DNA of 64,000 nt, taken from positions 124,001-188,000 of the forward strand of contig NZ_JADBEL010000004.1 of the NCBI RefSeq assembly GCF_014873855.1, written 5' to 3'. A program made the position numbers and the translations under genes. Below, piece after piece: positions 1-7,933 of this stretch (the first letter of the stretch is position 1; every line of letters starts with the position of its first letter). The notes beneath the pieces are model-generated. The model saw only the letters and a program-made list of their open reading frames with translations, did not search any database and was not told where the DNA came from. The stretch comes from Sporosarcina limicola (GTDB lineage Bacteria > Bacillota > Bacilli > Bacillales_A > Planococcaceae).

Positions 1-1
1 T

Positions 2-58
2 GTTGCTAGGCCATCTAGTTATGATAGTGGGAGAAGTTACAAAGAAAAAGGTGTTTAG
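2..58 (+). CDS. 3' end of an upstream reading frame (partial)
   Basis: A frame open from the window edge ends with TAG at 56-58, immediately before the ATG of the next gene at 59. The last 18 residues end in SYKEKGV. The abutting stop and start would fit translational coupling within an operon. Too little is present to name the product, and a chance open frame this short cannot be excluded. Confidence 0.3.
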   Translation, partial: VARPSSYDSGRSYKEKGV

Positions 59-1174
59 ATGAAAGAAATAATGATAATTGGCGCTGGAATTTTAGGGGCA
101 TCGACGGCGTACCATCTTGCGAAAGCGGGGACAAGTGTGACGGTTGTAGATCGGCAAGATCCCGGACAAGCGACGGATGCGGCAGCTGGAATTATTTGTC
201 CATGGTTGTCCCAGCGACGAAACAAAGCCTGGTATTCACTGGCGAAAAATGGGGCGGCCTATTACACAGCGCTTATCCGACAGCTGGAAGAAGACGGAGA
301 AACGGATACGGGTTATCGTCAAGTAGGGGCGATTAGTGTGCATACGGATGACGCAAAACTTTCGAAAATGGAAGAGCGTGCGATGAAAAGACGTGAGAAT
401 GCGCCGGAAATTGGAAATATTCATCAACTAAATACAGTTGAATCGTTAGCTTTGTTTCCTCCGTTATCATCGGACTATGCCTCCGTTCAGATTAGTGGGG
501 CGGCGCGCGTAAACGGGCGTGCACTACGGAATGCACTTGTCAACGCGGCAAAGAAGCATGGTGCTATATTTGTGAATGGCTCAGCACAATTAATTCATGT
601 GAATAATGAAGTGACGGGTGTCCGAGTTGACGGAAATGATTATACGGCTGAAACTGTCATCGTAACAGCAGGAGCATGGGCGGATGAACTATTAAAGCCT
701 CTCGGAATTAATTTGCAAGTGAGTGGCCAGAAAGCCCAGATTGTTCATCTTCAGCTTGAACAGACCGAAACTGCTGATTGGCCAGTCGTCATGCCACCAA
801 CGGATCAATATATTCTTGCATTTGACGCGGGACGAGTTGTTATTGGTGCAACACATGAAGATGGAATGGAATTCGACCAACGGGTGACTGCGGGCGGTTT
901 ACATGAAGTAGTAGGGAAAGCATTGGAGGTAGCGCCGGGATTGGCTGATGGTACATTTATAGAAGCGCGCGTCGGATACCGGCCATTTACACCCGGATTT
1001 CTCCCGATAATTGGGGAGGTTCCAGGTGTGAAAGGGCTTTTGATAGCTAACGGACTGGGTGCTTCAGGATTGACAGTTGGACCTTTTCTGGGCCAGCAAC
1101 TCGCTATGCTTGCGATGGGAGAACAGGTTAAAATTGATTTGGATTTGTATGATGTAGCAGGAGCAATTAGTTGA
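59..1174 (+). CDS. FAD-dependent amine/D-amino-acid oxidoreductase (DadA/glycine-oxidase type)
   Basis: Predicted flavoprotein of the DAO family, which oxidises a secondary amine or D-amino acid. The 371-residue length is normal for the family. The N-terminus carries the Rossmann dinucleotide motif GAGILG at residues 8-13, then an acidic residue ending the second strand (VVDRQ). The C-terminal part has RVGYRPFTPGFLPIIGEVP and NGLGASGLTVGP, typical of the FAD-closing segment of DadA/ThiO-like enzymes. An AAAAAGGTG ribosome site precedes the ATG. A MOSC-domain gene follows after a 28-bp gap, so co-transcription up to the terminator at 1872 is likely. Nothing in the sequence fixes the substrate; ThiO is unlikely because no thiamine genes are adjacent. 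Confidence 0.85.
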   Translation: MKEIMIIGAGILGASTAYHLAKAGTSVTVVDRQDPGQATDAAAGIICPWLSQRRNKAWYSLAKNGAAYYTALIRQLEEDGETDTGYRQVGAISVHTDDAKLSKMEERAMKRRENAPEIGNIHQLNTVESLALFPPLSSDYASVQISGAARVNGRALRNALVNAAKKHGAIFVNGSAQLIHVNNEVTGVRVDGNDYTAETVIVTAGAWADELLKPLGINLQVSGQKAQIVHLQLEQTETADWPVVMPPTDQYILAFDAGRVVIGATHEDGMEFDQRVTAGGLHEVVGKALEVAPGLADGTFIEARVGYRPFTPGFLPIIGEVPGVKGLLIANGLGASGLTVGPFLGQQLAMLAMGEQVKIDLDLYDVAGAIS

Positions 1175-1202
1175 TATAGATATAAAATAGGGGGAATTTA
1201 GG

Positions 1203-1856
1203 ATGAACATCTTATCTTTGAATGTCGGGAAACCCAAAACTGCAAACTTCAATGGCAAGGAAGTTGAAACCGGTTTTTATAAGGAATCTGTCTCAGGACA
1301 TACCCATCTTGCAAAACTAAATTTTGAAGGGGACGGACAAGCAGACCTTAAGCACCACGGCGGTGTCGATAAAGCAGTCTGCGTTTATCCGTATGAGCAT
1401 TATTCTTATTGGGAACAGGATCTTAAGAGGGAGTTGCCTATTGCGGCGTTTGGGGAAAATTTAACGGTCATTGGCATGCTTGAAGAAGATGTACATATCG
1501 GAGACGTTTTCAAAATAGGGGAAGCGGTTCTTCAAATTAGTCAACCAAGGCAGCCATGTTATAAAATTGCTGGTCGCCATGATGTCAAAGATTTGACGCT
1601 TCGTGTACAAAATACGGGGTACACTGGATTTTACTGTCGGGTACTTGAAGAAGGCATGGTGGAGCCGGATTCTACGATTAAACGAACTTCGGTTCATCCT
1701 GAAAAAGTCTCGGTTGCATTTGCGAACGACATTATGTATCATGATAAAAATAATATGGATGCCATTAAAAAGATCCTTTCCGTAGATGCACTATCGGATA
1801 GCTGGCGAACTAGATTCGTTACAAAACTTGAACAGCTAACCAACAATGAGAAGTGA
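1203..1856 (+). CDS. MOSC domain-containing protein (YiiM/YflK type)
   Basis: A 217-residue stand-alone MOSC-family protein. MOSC domains are known as sulfur-carrier or molybdenum-cofactor-dependent modules; the YiiM-like branch reduces N-hydroxylated compounds. The conserved cysteine lies in QPRQPCYK (Cys119), preceded by the family motifs KHHGGVDKAVC and AAFGENLT. Ribosome site GGGGG lies upstream of the ATG. The gene follows the flavoprotein at 59 and ends just before a rho-independent terminator, so the two probably form one transcript. The specific reductase substrate cannot be read from the sequence. Confidence 0.85.
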   Translation: MNILSLNVGKPKTANFNGKEVETGFYKESVSGHTHLAKLNFEGDGQADLKHHGGVDKAVCVYPYEHYSYWEQDLKRELPIAAFGENLTVIGMLEEDVHIGDVFKIGEAVLQISQPRQPCYKIAGRHDVKDLTLRVQNTGYTGFYCRVLEEGMVEPDSTIKRTSVHPEKVSVAFANDIMYHDKNNMDAIKKILSVDALSDSWRTRFVTKLEQLTNNEK

Positions 1857-1871
1857 CTTAGAAGGTGAAAG

Positions 1872-1905
1872 AAAACTCGGTGATCTCCTGCCGAGTTTTT
1901 TCTTG
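1872..1905 (+). terminator. Rho-independent terminator
   Basis: Nine-base-pair stem AAAACTCGG / CCGAGTTTT with a 10-nt loop, followed by a T-rich tract. It closes the oxidoreductase-MOSC transcript. Confidence 0.8.
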
Positions 1906-1960
1906 CAATTAAACAAACAAAAGTTTATGATATAAACAAATGTTAAAAAGGGTGATGACA

Positions 1961-3055
1961 TTGAATGACAAGGAAACGGCAATCGTTGAGCTGATACGTG
2001 AAAACCCCTATTTAAGCCAACAGGAAATGGCGGATCAGCTAAACATGTCCAGACCCGCATTGGCAAATCTGATTTCGGGACTGACAAAGCGCGGCATCAT
2101 TACTGGACGGGCATATATTTTGTCCCGAGATAATGAAATTGTTTGTATCGGTGGAGCGAACGTCGACCGAAAATTCCATTTGAATGAAGGGGCACAGCTT
2201 GGCACATCGAACCCGGCTACGATGACTGTGTCAGTTGGCGGTGTTGCTCGGAACATCGGTGAAAATTTAGGTAGATTGGGCTCTACCATCCGTCTTCTAA
2301 CCGTTGCAGGTAACGATGCGGACTGGCAACTCATTCAGCAACAATCCGCAGTACATATGGATGTAACAGCTGTCGGACTGTTGCCGGGCGAATCGACAGG
2401 ATCTTATTCCGCAGTTCTTAGTCCTGACGGCGAGCTTGTGGTCGCGATGGCGAATATGGAAGTATATGAATCATTATCGATTGCGTATATCGAAGCACAT
2501 GAACGACTGATTGCGAATGCTACGCTCGCGGTCATCGATTTAAATTGCCCGAAAGAAACGGTTGAATATGTAAAAGAACGAGCTTTATTCCACGGTACTG
2601 GACTTGTGATTGTTCCTGTTTCATCCCCGAAAATGGTGAGAATGCCGGATAATCTGGAGGGTGTGACGTGGTTCATCTGCAATCAGGATGAGGCTGAAAC
2701 CTATACAGGGATTGCCATTCAGAATGATGAGGATTGGCAACTTGCGGTACAAGGACTTCTGGATGTGGGTGCGCAAAATGTAGCTGTCACGGCTGGTGCT
2801 CGTGGTGTAATGGCAGGAAACACTGAAGGGGATATTCTCAGATTCCCCGCAATTCAACGTGCTACTGTTGAAGATGTCACTGGAGCAGGTGACGCTTTCG
2901 TATCTGGCGTACTTTATGGGCATTTGGAAGGAATGGATACACGCGAAGCAATTCAGCGTGGGCTCGTCAACGCATCGAAAACACTGGGTTCATCGTATAC
3001 GGTGCGTCCCGAATTATCAAAAGCACAGATTGAAATTGAAATGGAGGAATTTTAA
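1961..3055 (+). CDS. psuK: Pseudouridine kinase with N-terminal winged helix
   Basis: PfkB-family sugar kinase, predicted to phosphorylate pseudouridine at the 5' position for the glycosidase encoded next. The first ~60 residues form an HTH (YLSQQEMADQLNMSRPALAN). The kinase domain follows, with the N-terminal PfkB signature CIGGANVDRKF and the C-terminal anion-hole and catalytic-base motif DVTGAGDAFVSG. I chose TTG at 1961 because AAAAAGGG sits about 8 nt upstream. An in-frame ATG at 1940 has no ribosome site and would add seven residues. The next gene starts one base after the stop, so the pair is tightly coupled. HTH-kinase fusions are known in this family and suggest DNA binding or autoregulation, which is inference. 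Confidence 0.9.
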   Translation: MNDKETAIVELIRENPYLSQQEMADQLNMSRPALANLISGLTKRGIITGRAYILSRDNEIVCIGGANVDRKFHLNEGAQLGTSNPATMTVSVGGVARNIGENLGRLGSTIRLLTVAGNDADWQLIQQQSAVHMDVTAVGLLPGESTGSYSAVLSPDGELVVAMANMEVYESLSIAYIEAHERLIANATLAVIDLNCPKETVEYVKERALFHGTGLVIVPVSSPKMVRMPDNLEGVTWFICNQDEAETYTGIAIQNDEDWQLAVQGLLDVGAQNVAVTAGARGVMAGNTEGDILRFPAIQRATVEDVTGAGDAFVSGVLYGHLEGMDTREAIQRGLVNASKTLGSSYTVRPELSKAQIEIEMEEF

Positions 3056-3967
3056 ATGAAAAAGTATCTATCCTACTCAGACGAAGTGAAAGAAGCAATG
3101 GCACAAGGGAAACCGATTGTTGCGCTCGAATCGACAATTATCTCTCACGGTATGCCTTATCCCCAAAATGTGAAAACAGCACGTGAAGTGGAACAAATTA
3201 TCCGTGACAACGGTGCTGTACCTGCAACAATTGCATTAATTGACGGGATGATTAAAATCGGACTGTCCGATGAAGAACTCGAAATGTTCGGCAATAGTAA
3301 AGGGGTAGCGAAAGTATCACGACGCGATATCGGTTATCTAATTGCGACAAAACAATTGGGCGCGACGACTGTTGCAGCGACGATGATTTGTGCGGACCTT
3401 GCTGACATTCGTATCTTTGTAACTGGCGGAATCGGTGGTGTGCATCGAGGTGCAGAAACGACAATGGATATTTCTGCAGACCTTGAAGAACTCGCAAAAA
3501 CAGATGTAGCTGTAATCTGTGCCGGTGCCAAATCGATTTTAGATATTGGCCTTACGCTTGAATACTTAGAAACAAAAGGCGTTCCAGTTGTCGGTTATGG
3601 AACAGATGTCTTGCCAGCATTCTACACGCGCGCAAGTGAATTCCCAGTCAATTTACGTGCGGATGATGTGAATACAGTTGCGGATATGCTTCATGCGAAA
3701 TGGGATCTTGGAATAAGCGGAGGAGCTATCATTGCAAATCCAATTCGTGAAGAAGACGCGATGGAAGAAAGTTTCATCAATGGCATCATCGAAAAAGCAC
3801 TTGAAGAAGCAAAAGCGAATGGGATTGCGGGTAAAGATGTCACGCCGTTTATGCTTGGAAAAGTGAAAGACCTAACAGAAGGAAAAAGTTTGGATGCCAA
3901 TATTGCGCTTGTGAAGAACAATGCAGTTATCGGTGCGCAGATAGCGGTTGCATTTAATAGGAAATAA
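3056..3967 (+). CDS. psuG: Pseudouridine-5'-phosphate glycosidase
   Basis: Cleaves pseudouridine 5'-phosphate reversibly to uracil and ribose 5-phosphate, the second step of pseudouridine catabolism. The 303-residue protein carries the signature [16 protein letters not shown], in which Glu25 matches the family catalytic glutamate, and [25 protein letters not shown] and VVGYGTD in family order. It starts immediately after the psuK stop, with GGAGG in the last psuK codons as ribosome site, and is followed by a strong terminator. The two-gene kinase-glycosidase layout is the standard route for salvage of pseudouridine from RNA turnover. Confidence 0.95.
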   Translation: MKKYLSYSDEVKEAMAQGKPIVALESTIISHGMPYPQNVKTAREVEQIIRDNGAVPATIALIDGMIKIGLSDEELEMFGNSKGVAKVSRRDIGYLIATKQLGATTVAATMICADLADIRIFVTGGIGGVHRGAETTMDISADLEELAKTDVAVICAGAKSILDIGLTLEYLETKGVPVVGYGTDVLPAFYTRASEFPVNLRADDVNTVADMLHAKWDLGISGGAIIANPIREEDAMEESFINGIIEKALEEAKANGIAGKDVTPFMLGKVKDLTEGKSLDANIALVKNNAVIGAQIAVAFNRK

Positions 3968-3974
3968 GTTCAGA

Positions 3975-4001
3975 TCCCCGTGAAGCTTACGGGGGTTTTT
4001 T
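3975..4001 (+). terminator. Rho-independent terminator after psuG
   Basis: Stem CCCCGT / ACGGGG with a 7-nt loop, followed by six T. It ends the psuK-psuG operon. Confidence 0.85.
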
Positions 4002-4065
4002 AGAGGACATAAAAGGGAAATTCACATCTTTTAGCGAATAAATAAAAGAGAAGGAGGCGGAAACG

Positions 4066-4569
4066 ATGTTTAGAACCATTGAAGATTTTTTGACCATTTG
4101 GAAATATGAAAGTGAATCGACTCAAAAATTGCTCGATACATTGACAGATGCATCACTCGCACAGGAGGTAACAGCGGAAGGACGAACGATTGGCCGTCTC
4201 GCATGGCATATCGTAACAACTGTTCATGAAATGGTATCGCGGACAGGCCTAGAATTTGAAGGGGCGAAACATGAAGGACCTTTACCGACATCAGCTATCG
4301 CCATTGTCAAAGCATATCAATTGAGCAACGAAGCGATGATAAGTGCTATCCAAAATAACTGGACAGATGCCATATTATCGGATGAACATGATATGTACGG
4401 TGAACGATGGACAGTCGCAACGATTTTACAAATACTTGTCTTTCACCAGATCCATCACCGCGGTCAACTGACGGTCCTGATGCGTCAAGCGGGTCTTCGT
4501 ATACCGGGTGTTTACGGACCAACACGTGAGGAATGGGCCGAATTTGGCATGGAAGCTCCGGAGGTTTGA
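4066..4569 (+). CDS. DinB-family metalloprotein
   Basis: A 167-residue four-helix-bundle protein of the DinB/YfiT superfamily. The three metal-ligand histidines are visible: His48 in LAWHIV, and His127 and His131 in HQIHHRGQ. Members include thiol-dependent transferases such as bacillithiol S-transferases as well as proteins of unknown role. The GAGAAGGAGG ribosome site is strong. The gene is monocistronic, between the psuG terminator and its own terminator at 4639. Assignment to BstA or to another DinB subgroup is not possible by eye. Confidence 0.85.
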   Translation: MFRTIEDFLTIWKYESESTQKLLDTLTDASLAQEVTAEGRTIGRLAWHIVTTVHEMVSRTGLEFEGAKHEGPLPTSAIAIVKAYQLSNEAMISAIQNNWTDAILSDEHDMYGERWTVATILQILVFHQIHHRGQLTVLMRQAGLRIPGVYGPTREEWAEFGMEAPEV

Positions 4570-4638
4570 AAGTAGTATTTATGGTAACGGATACCGTTCG
4601 CAGAAGCGAATAAGTCAGTTAAATATATCGATTTTGCC

Positions 4639-4668
4639 AAAAGCATCGCATTTAGCGATGCTTTTCCT
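4639..4668 (+). terminator. Rho-independent terminator
   Basis: Eleven-base-pair perfect stem AAAAGCATCGC / GCGATGCTTTT around a 5-nt loop. It terminates the DinB-family gene. Confidence 0.85.
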
Positions 4669-4714
4669 CAGTTGGAACACTTGGTATTAATAAAGGTTAA
4701 GAGAAGGAGAAATT

Positions 4715-5191
4715 ATGACTAGAGAACTCTATTTATATCGGGAGTTTATAAACATTTCTAGAATTTTAAACCAACAGTTAGGCATTGTACCTGTCTTATA
4801 TGGTTCATTGGGACTTGTAAGAATAACAAAAGTCGACTTTTCTCCCCAAGATATTGATATTCTTGTTCCCTTAACTTTTTTAGAAGAGAAATGGAATATC
4901 CTCCAACATGCAATGGAGCAGTTAGGCTATACAATGGTTGACTTAAATGAACATGAATTTATAAAAAATGATATTAAAATCGGGTTTGCTTTTACGGAGG
5001 ATTTAGTAGAATTTGCGGATATAAATTATAAAGAATTAGATGTATTTGAAGATGACGGAGCGAAATACCACTTACTCACTGTATCGGATTACCTTAAAGT
5101 CTATAATAAGTCGTCCCAAGACGGGTATAGAAGAGCAAAAAATAATAAAAAAGACTTAGATAAATTAGAGATTTTGAATAAACTTGTATAA
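4715..5191 (+). CDS. Nucleotidyltransferase-fold protein, function unknown
   Basis: A 158-residue protein with the minimal nucleotidyltransferase pattern: GS at residues 30-31 on a short helix, then DID at 46-48 on the following strand (PQDIDILV), matching the G[GS]...Dx[DE] metal-binding motif. A third acidic position may be in FADINYKELD. The C-terminal region is lysine-rich. Ribosome site AAGGAGAA. The gene is visibly more AT-rich than its neighbours and stands alone between two backbone genes, suggesting an acquired gene. No antitoxin partner such as a HEPN protein lies next to it, so a toxin-antitoxin call is not supported. Confidence 0.6.
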   Translation: MTRELYLYREFINISRILNQQLGIVPVLYGSLGLVRITKVDFSPQDIDILVPLTFLEEKWNILQHAMEQLGYTMVDLNEHEFIKNDIKIGFAFTEDLVEFADINYKELDVFEDDGAKYHLLTVSDYLKVYNKSSQDGYRRAKNNKKDLDKLEILNKLV

Positions 5192-5352
5192 CAACAAACT
5201 CTAGTTTTGAATCAAAGATGCAACAATATACAAACAATAAAATCGCTAAACTATGGAGAAATTGAATGGATATTTTAGATGTGACTTACATTGAGTACGA
5301 AGATGGCATGTTGCGAAACTTAAATAGCAAGTGAAAAAGGGGAGTATCAAAG

Positions 5353-6108
5353 ATGAAAATGGTTTCTTGGAACGTTAATGGGCTACGTGCTTGTGTGAAG
5401 AAAGGTTTTCTTGACTATTTTGAAGAAGTCGATGCAGATATTTTCTGTGTGCAGGAGACGAAATTGCAAGAAGGGCAGATCGATTTACAGTTGGATGGCT
5501 ACCATCAATATTGGAATTATGCTTTGAAGAAGGGTTATTCCGGAACAGCAGTATTCACGAAAGAACAACCGTTATCCGTCAAATATGGCGTTGGGGAAAT
5601 GGCTGCGGAAGATGAAGGCCGGATACTTACGCTTGAGTTTTCAGAATTCTATTTGGTAAATGTCTATTCGCCGAATGCTCAACGAGATTTGGCACGTCTA
5701 CCCTTCCGTCTTGATTGGGAAGATGAGATGCATGCCTATTTAACTGTACTAGACAAGGTGAAACCCGTCATTTTATGTGGTGATATGAATGTGGCGCATG
5801 AAGAAATCGATATTCGGAATGTGAAATCGAATATCGGGAATTCGGGCTTCACATTTGAAGAACGTGGGAAGATGTCTGCGCTATTGGAAGCAGGATTCAT
5901 TGATACATACCGTCATTTCCATCCCGAGCAGGAAGGGTCTTATACGTGGTGGTCTTATATGAGTAAGGTAAGGGAGCGTAATATTGGCTGGCGTATCGAT
6001 TACTTTTTGGCGTCAAGTAAGTTGAAGCCGTTATTGAAGGATGCGACAATCCATCCGCATGTACTTGGAAGCGATCATTGCCCGATTTTACTTGAACTTG
6101 AATGGTGA
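5353..6108 (+). CDS. exoA: Exodeoxyribonuclease III / AP endonuclease
   Basis: Mg-dependent AP endonuclease and 3'-exonuclease of the ExoIII/APE1 family, acting in base-excision repair. The motifs appear in order: SWNVNGLRA at the N-terminus (Asn7), QETK with metal-binding Glu35, CGDMNVAHEEID, and the C-terminal GSDHCPI containing the Asp-His pair. The 251-residue length is normal. Ribosome site AAAGGGGAG lies upstream of ATG 5353. An elaborate terminator hairpin follows the stop. The 160 bases before the gene contain only a weak 22-codon frame. Confidence 0.95.
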   Translation: MKMVSWNVNGLRACVKKGFLDYFEEVDADIFCVQETKLQEGQIDLQLDGYHQYWNYALKKGYSGTAVFTKEQPLSVKYGVGEMAAEDEGRILTLEFSEFYLVNVYSPNAQRDLARLPFRLDWEDEMHAYLTVLDKVKPVILCGDMNVAHEEIDIRNVKSNIGNSGFTFEERGKMSALLEAGFIDTYRHFHPEQEGSYTWWSYMSKVRERNIGWRIDYFLASSKLKPLLKDATIHPHVLGSDHCPILLELEW

Positions 6109-6123
6109 CTCTTATGGAAAAGG

Positions 6124-6187
6124 GAAGCACCTCACGCGCAAGCCTGTGATTTAACAGGTTTATACGTGAGGTGCTTCTTCTTTTTTG
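6124..6187 (+). terminator. Rho-independent terminator with nested hairpin
   Basis: Outer stem GAAGCACCTCACG / CGTGAGGTGCTTC (13 bp) encloses an inner hairpin AAGCCTGT / ACAGGTTT and is followed by a T-rich tract. It ends exoA. Confidence 0.8.
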
Positions 6188-6368
6188 TTATGGAATTGAT
6201 TCCAAGGCTTTCAATTATTAAATCAGTTGTGATAATAGTAGGAGTGAAGTGGGTAGGCCGACATGAATTGCTTATTCATTCTTCTACTAGCTGTGCAAAA
6301 CGGAATCATTCTGATATAATATAAAACGTAATGATTACTATTAATAACAGGTAAGGAGAATTTGCATA

Positions 6369-6704
6369 ATGAAAAGACCAAAGATAAAAGTACTTCGCTT
6401 ACTCTTAGCTACTGCACTAATCGTTTCAGCATGTGGCAACGACACCAACAAAAAGGTGGGCAATGCGACGGATGTACCTTCGACTGAGACAACACAATAC
6501 GAATCGCAAACGGTTGTCGATGCAACTGGCACGGAGCTTGAATTTCCTAATAAGGTAGTGAACGTTGTATGTGTCGTTTCTCTTTGCGTTGATGTAATGG
6601 CAGAGCTGGGACTCGAACCAACTGCCATTGCCGAGAGCTGCGTTCGCACCATTGCAACGCAGCCTGAGTTTTACGGCCCTAAAGGAAATCGAGTAGGCGC
6701 ATGA
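6369..6704 (+). pseudogene. Truncated ferric-siderophore substrate-binding lipoprotein
   Basis: Only the first third of a FecB/FhuD-like binding protein remains. A lipoprotein signal peptide with lipobox IVSAC leads into a Ser/Thr-rich linker, then VVDATGTELEFPNKV and ELGLEPTAIAES, the start of the periplasmic-binding fold. The frame ends after about 111 residues, whereas the family usually has about 300. The ribosome site AAGGAG is intact. Upstream at about 6313-6350 is a TATAAT-like -10 and an A/T-rich dyad around TAATGATTACTATTAA that resembles a Fur box (low confidence). The truncation point coincides with a large inverted repeat at 6686-6729, and a broken permease follows directly. Confidence 0.75.
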
Positions 6705-6729
6705 ACAAATTCATGCTCCTACTCGATTT
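6686..6729. repeat. 20-bp inverted repeat at the pseudogene junction
   Basis: Arms 6686-6705 and 6710-6729 are complementary at 19 of 20 positions around a 4-nt CAAA loop. The left arm begins AAATCGAGTAG and the right arm ends CTACTCGATTT. No T tract follows, so it is not an ordinary terminator. It lies exactly where the truncated binding protein ends and the truncated permease begins, which suggests a deletion or rearrangement scar. Confidence 0.75.
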
Positions 6730-7268
6730 CGGTGGATTTTGCGTTGTGCTTGCAGCTAGGGGAAGCCACGGGACGGTAGGTATGCTGCTTATTGGGCTGG
6801 GCAAAACGATGTTAACACCTGAGGAAGTAGAGCGAGCGTTATTTAACGGAGGTGGCGATACCGACTTTCGTCACATTGTATGGAATTTGCGGCTGCCGCG
6901 TGCGCTTATCGCAATCGTGGCTGGGTCTCGCTGTGAATCGTACACGTTTCATCCTTCTTATTGTTGCGTCCGCCTTAACGGCTGCATCCGTGTCTGTTGT
7001 TGGTGCAATTGGTTTTATTGGATTGATTGGTCCGCATATTGCGGCTCTGCTCGTAGGGAGGAGACCGATTTATTTGTTTCCAATTAGTGCGTTGTTTGCA
7101 GCTTTTCTGCTACTCGCTTCGGACTGGATCGGGCAAAGTGTCACGCTTAGGCTACCTTTCCCAGGGATGGAGAATAATTTGACCAGTTTGCCTGTAGGTG
7201 CTGTGACCACACTGCTTGGGGCACCATTCTTTTTATATCTGCTACGCAAGTCATTCGTGGGAAAGTAA
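6701..7268 (+). pseudogene. Internally deleted FecCD-type siderophore permease
   Basis: Two frames together give the two ends of a FecCD permease. The first, to about 6930, contains the N-terminal landmark NLRLPRALIAIVAG. The frame is then lost, and from about 6950 another frame gives the C-terminal landmarks VGAIGFIGLIGPHIA, LLVGRR, LPVGAVTTLLGAPFFLYLL. Roughly 150 central residues of the usual ~330 are missing, with a frameshift at the joint. The product cannot be a working transporter. Together with the truncated lipoprotein upstream and a scrap of an ATPase gene at 7390, this is the skeleton of one siderophore uptake operon. Confidence 0.8.
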
Positions 7269-7389
7269 GGGGAAATCACTGCTGCTTGGTGTACAAGCGG
7301 TTCATGCAACTTTGAGCATGCTTATTTTGGGTGCAGTGTGCTTGAATCGCGGTAGATAAATTTGACGAGGTAAGGATGGAGATAAGGTA

Positions 7390-7425
7390 ATGTATCGTTT
7401 ATACACTAAACAATTGAGCTACTAA
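7390..7425 (+). pseudogene. Scrap of a siderophore ABC ATPase N-terminus
   Basis: A frame of 11 codons (MYRLYTKQLSY, then stop) follows AAGGTA. It resembles the start of FecE/FhuC-type ATPases, which often begin MYRL-TKQLSLSYG. The position, downstream of the permease remnant, is where the ATPase gene is expected. The assignment rests on these few residues and on synteny. Confidence 0.4.
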
Positions 7426-7774
7426 AGGGAGGAGAAGATCTGACCACGATCAAAAATACCTATGTCGAATCGACTTTATCGGAAGTCTTTTTTCACATTT
7501 TGATTTCTTATAATAAAAAATGAAAAATTAAACTGTGGATAAAATAAAGTAGAGATGATACACTAGCTACCATAACGATTGTAGCAATTTACTACTTACT
7601 TTTTCTGTATAAAACTCGTTTAAATTGATTAGTTATATAGAATTAAAAAGTAAAAACATGCGAAATACATAGGTATAAAGTAATTTGTATAAGAATTTTA
7701 AATTCCTGGACTATCGAAACGTGACAGATGTTTCTTGTTATTTGTTTTTATGATTTTATAAAAACAGCTTTTTT
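7426..7774. other. AT-rich non-coding stretch
   Basis: No supportable gene. A GGGAGGAGAAG ribosome-like site at 7427-7437 is followed by a frame beginning with CTG that runs about 27 codons (first residues TTIKNTYVESTL) and stops, possibly another scrap of the decayed transporter locus. The rest is AT-rich with no repeat that I can see. Confidence 0.4.
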
Positions 7775-7779
7775 GTTCC

Positions 7780-7860
7780 GCGTTAATGGGCGGTAAGACC
7801 CTCACTTAAAGTCTTCGAGGAAACAAGAAGAATAAGTGGGGGATGAAGCCCCCTGCAATG
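7780..7860 (+). ncRNA. Structured RNA resembling an IS200/IS605-type right end (omega-RNA-like relic)
   Basis: Nested stems are visible: CCCTCACTT (7799-7807) with AAGTGGGGG (7834-7842); TCTTC (7812-7816) with GAAGA (7827-7831) around GAGGAAACAA; and an alternative hairpin GGGGG (7838-7842) / CCCCC (7849-7853). From memory, GAGGAAACAAGAAG next to a run of C is common at the 3' end of TnpB-type elements, where the guide RNA scaffold lies. No tnpB or tnpA frame is present, so it would be a solo end. A cis-regulatory leader for the chemoreceptor gene downstream is the main alternative. Confidence 0.4.
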
Positions 7861-7933
7861 ATTGAAAATTAACTTTATTGAAAAAGTAAGTATGATTTAC
7901 TAAACTACAATATCTAGAAGGATGTGTTTACTT

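Noticed and set aside
4715-5191. Toxin-antitoxin (MNT-HEPN) interpretation of the nucleotidyltransferase-fold gene
   Set aside because: No HEPN or other partner gene adjoins it.
5266-5334. 22-codon frame beginning MDILDVTYIEYEDG
   Set aside because: No proper ribosome site, very short, and not recognised; probably chance or a tiny remnant upstream of exoA.
7780-7860. c-di-GMP riboswitch upstream of the chemoreceptor gene
   Set aside because: The conserved GEMM core and tetraloop-receptor sequences are not present; the stems fit a different RNA better.
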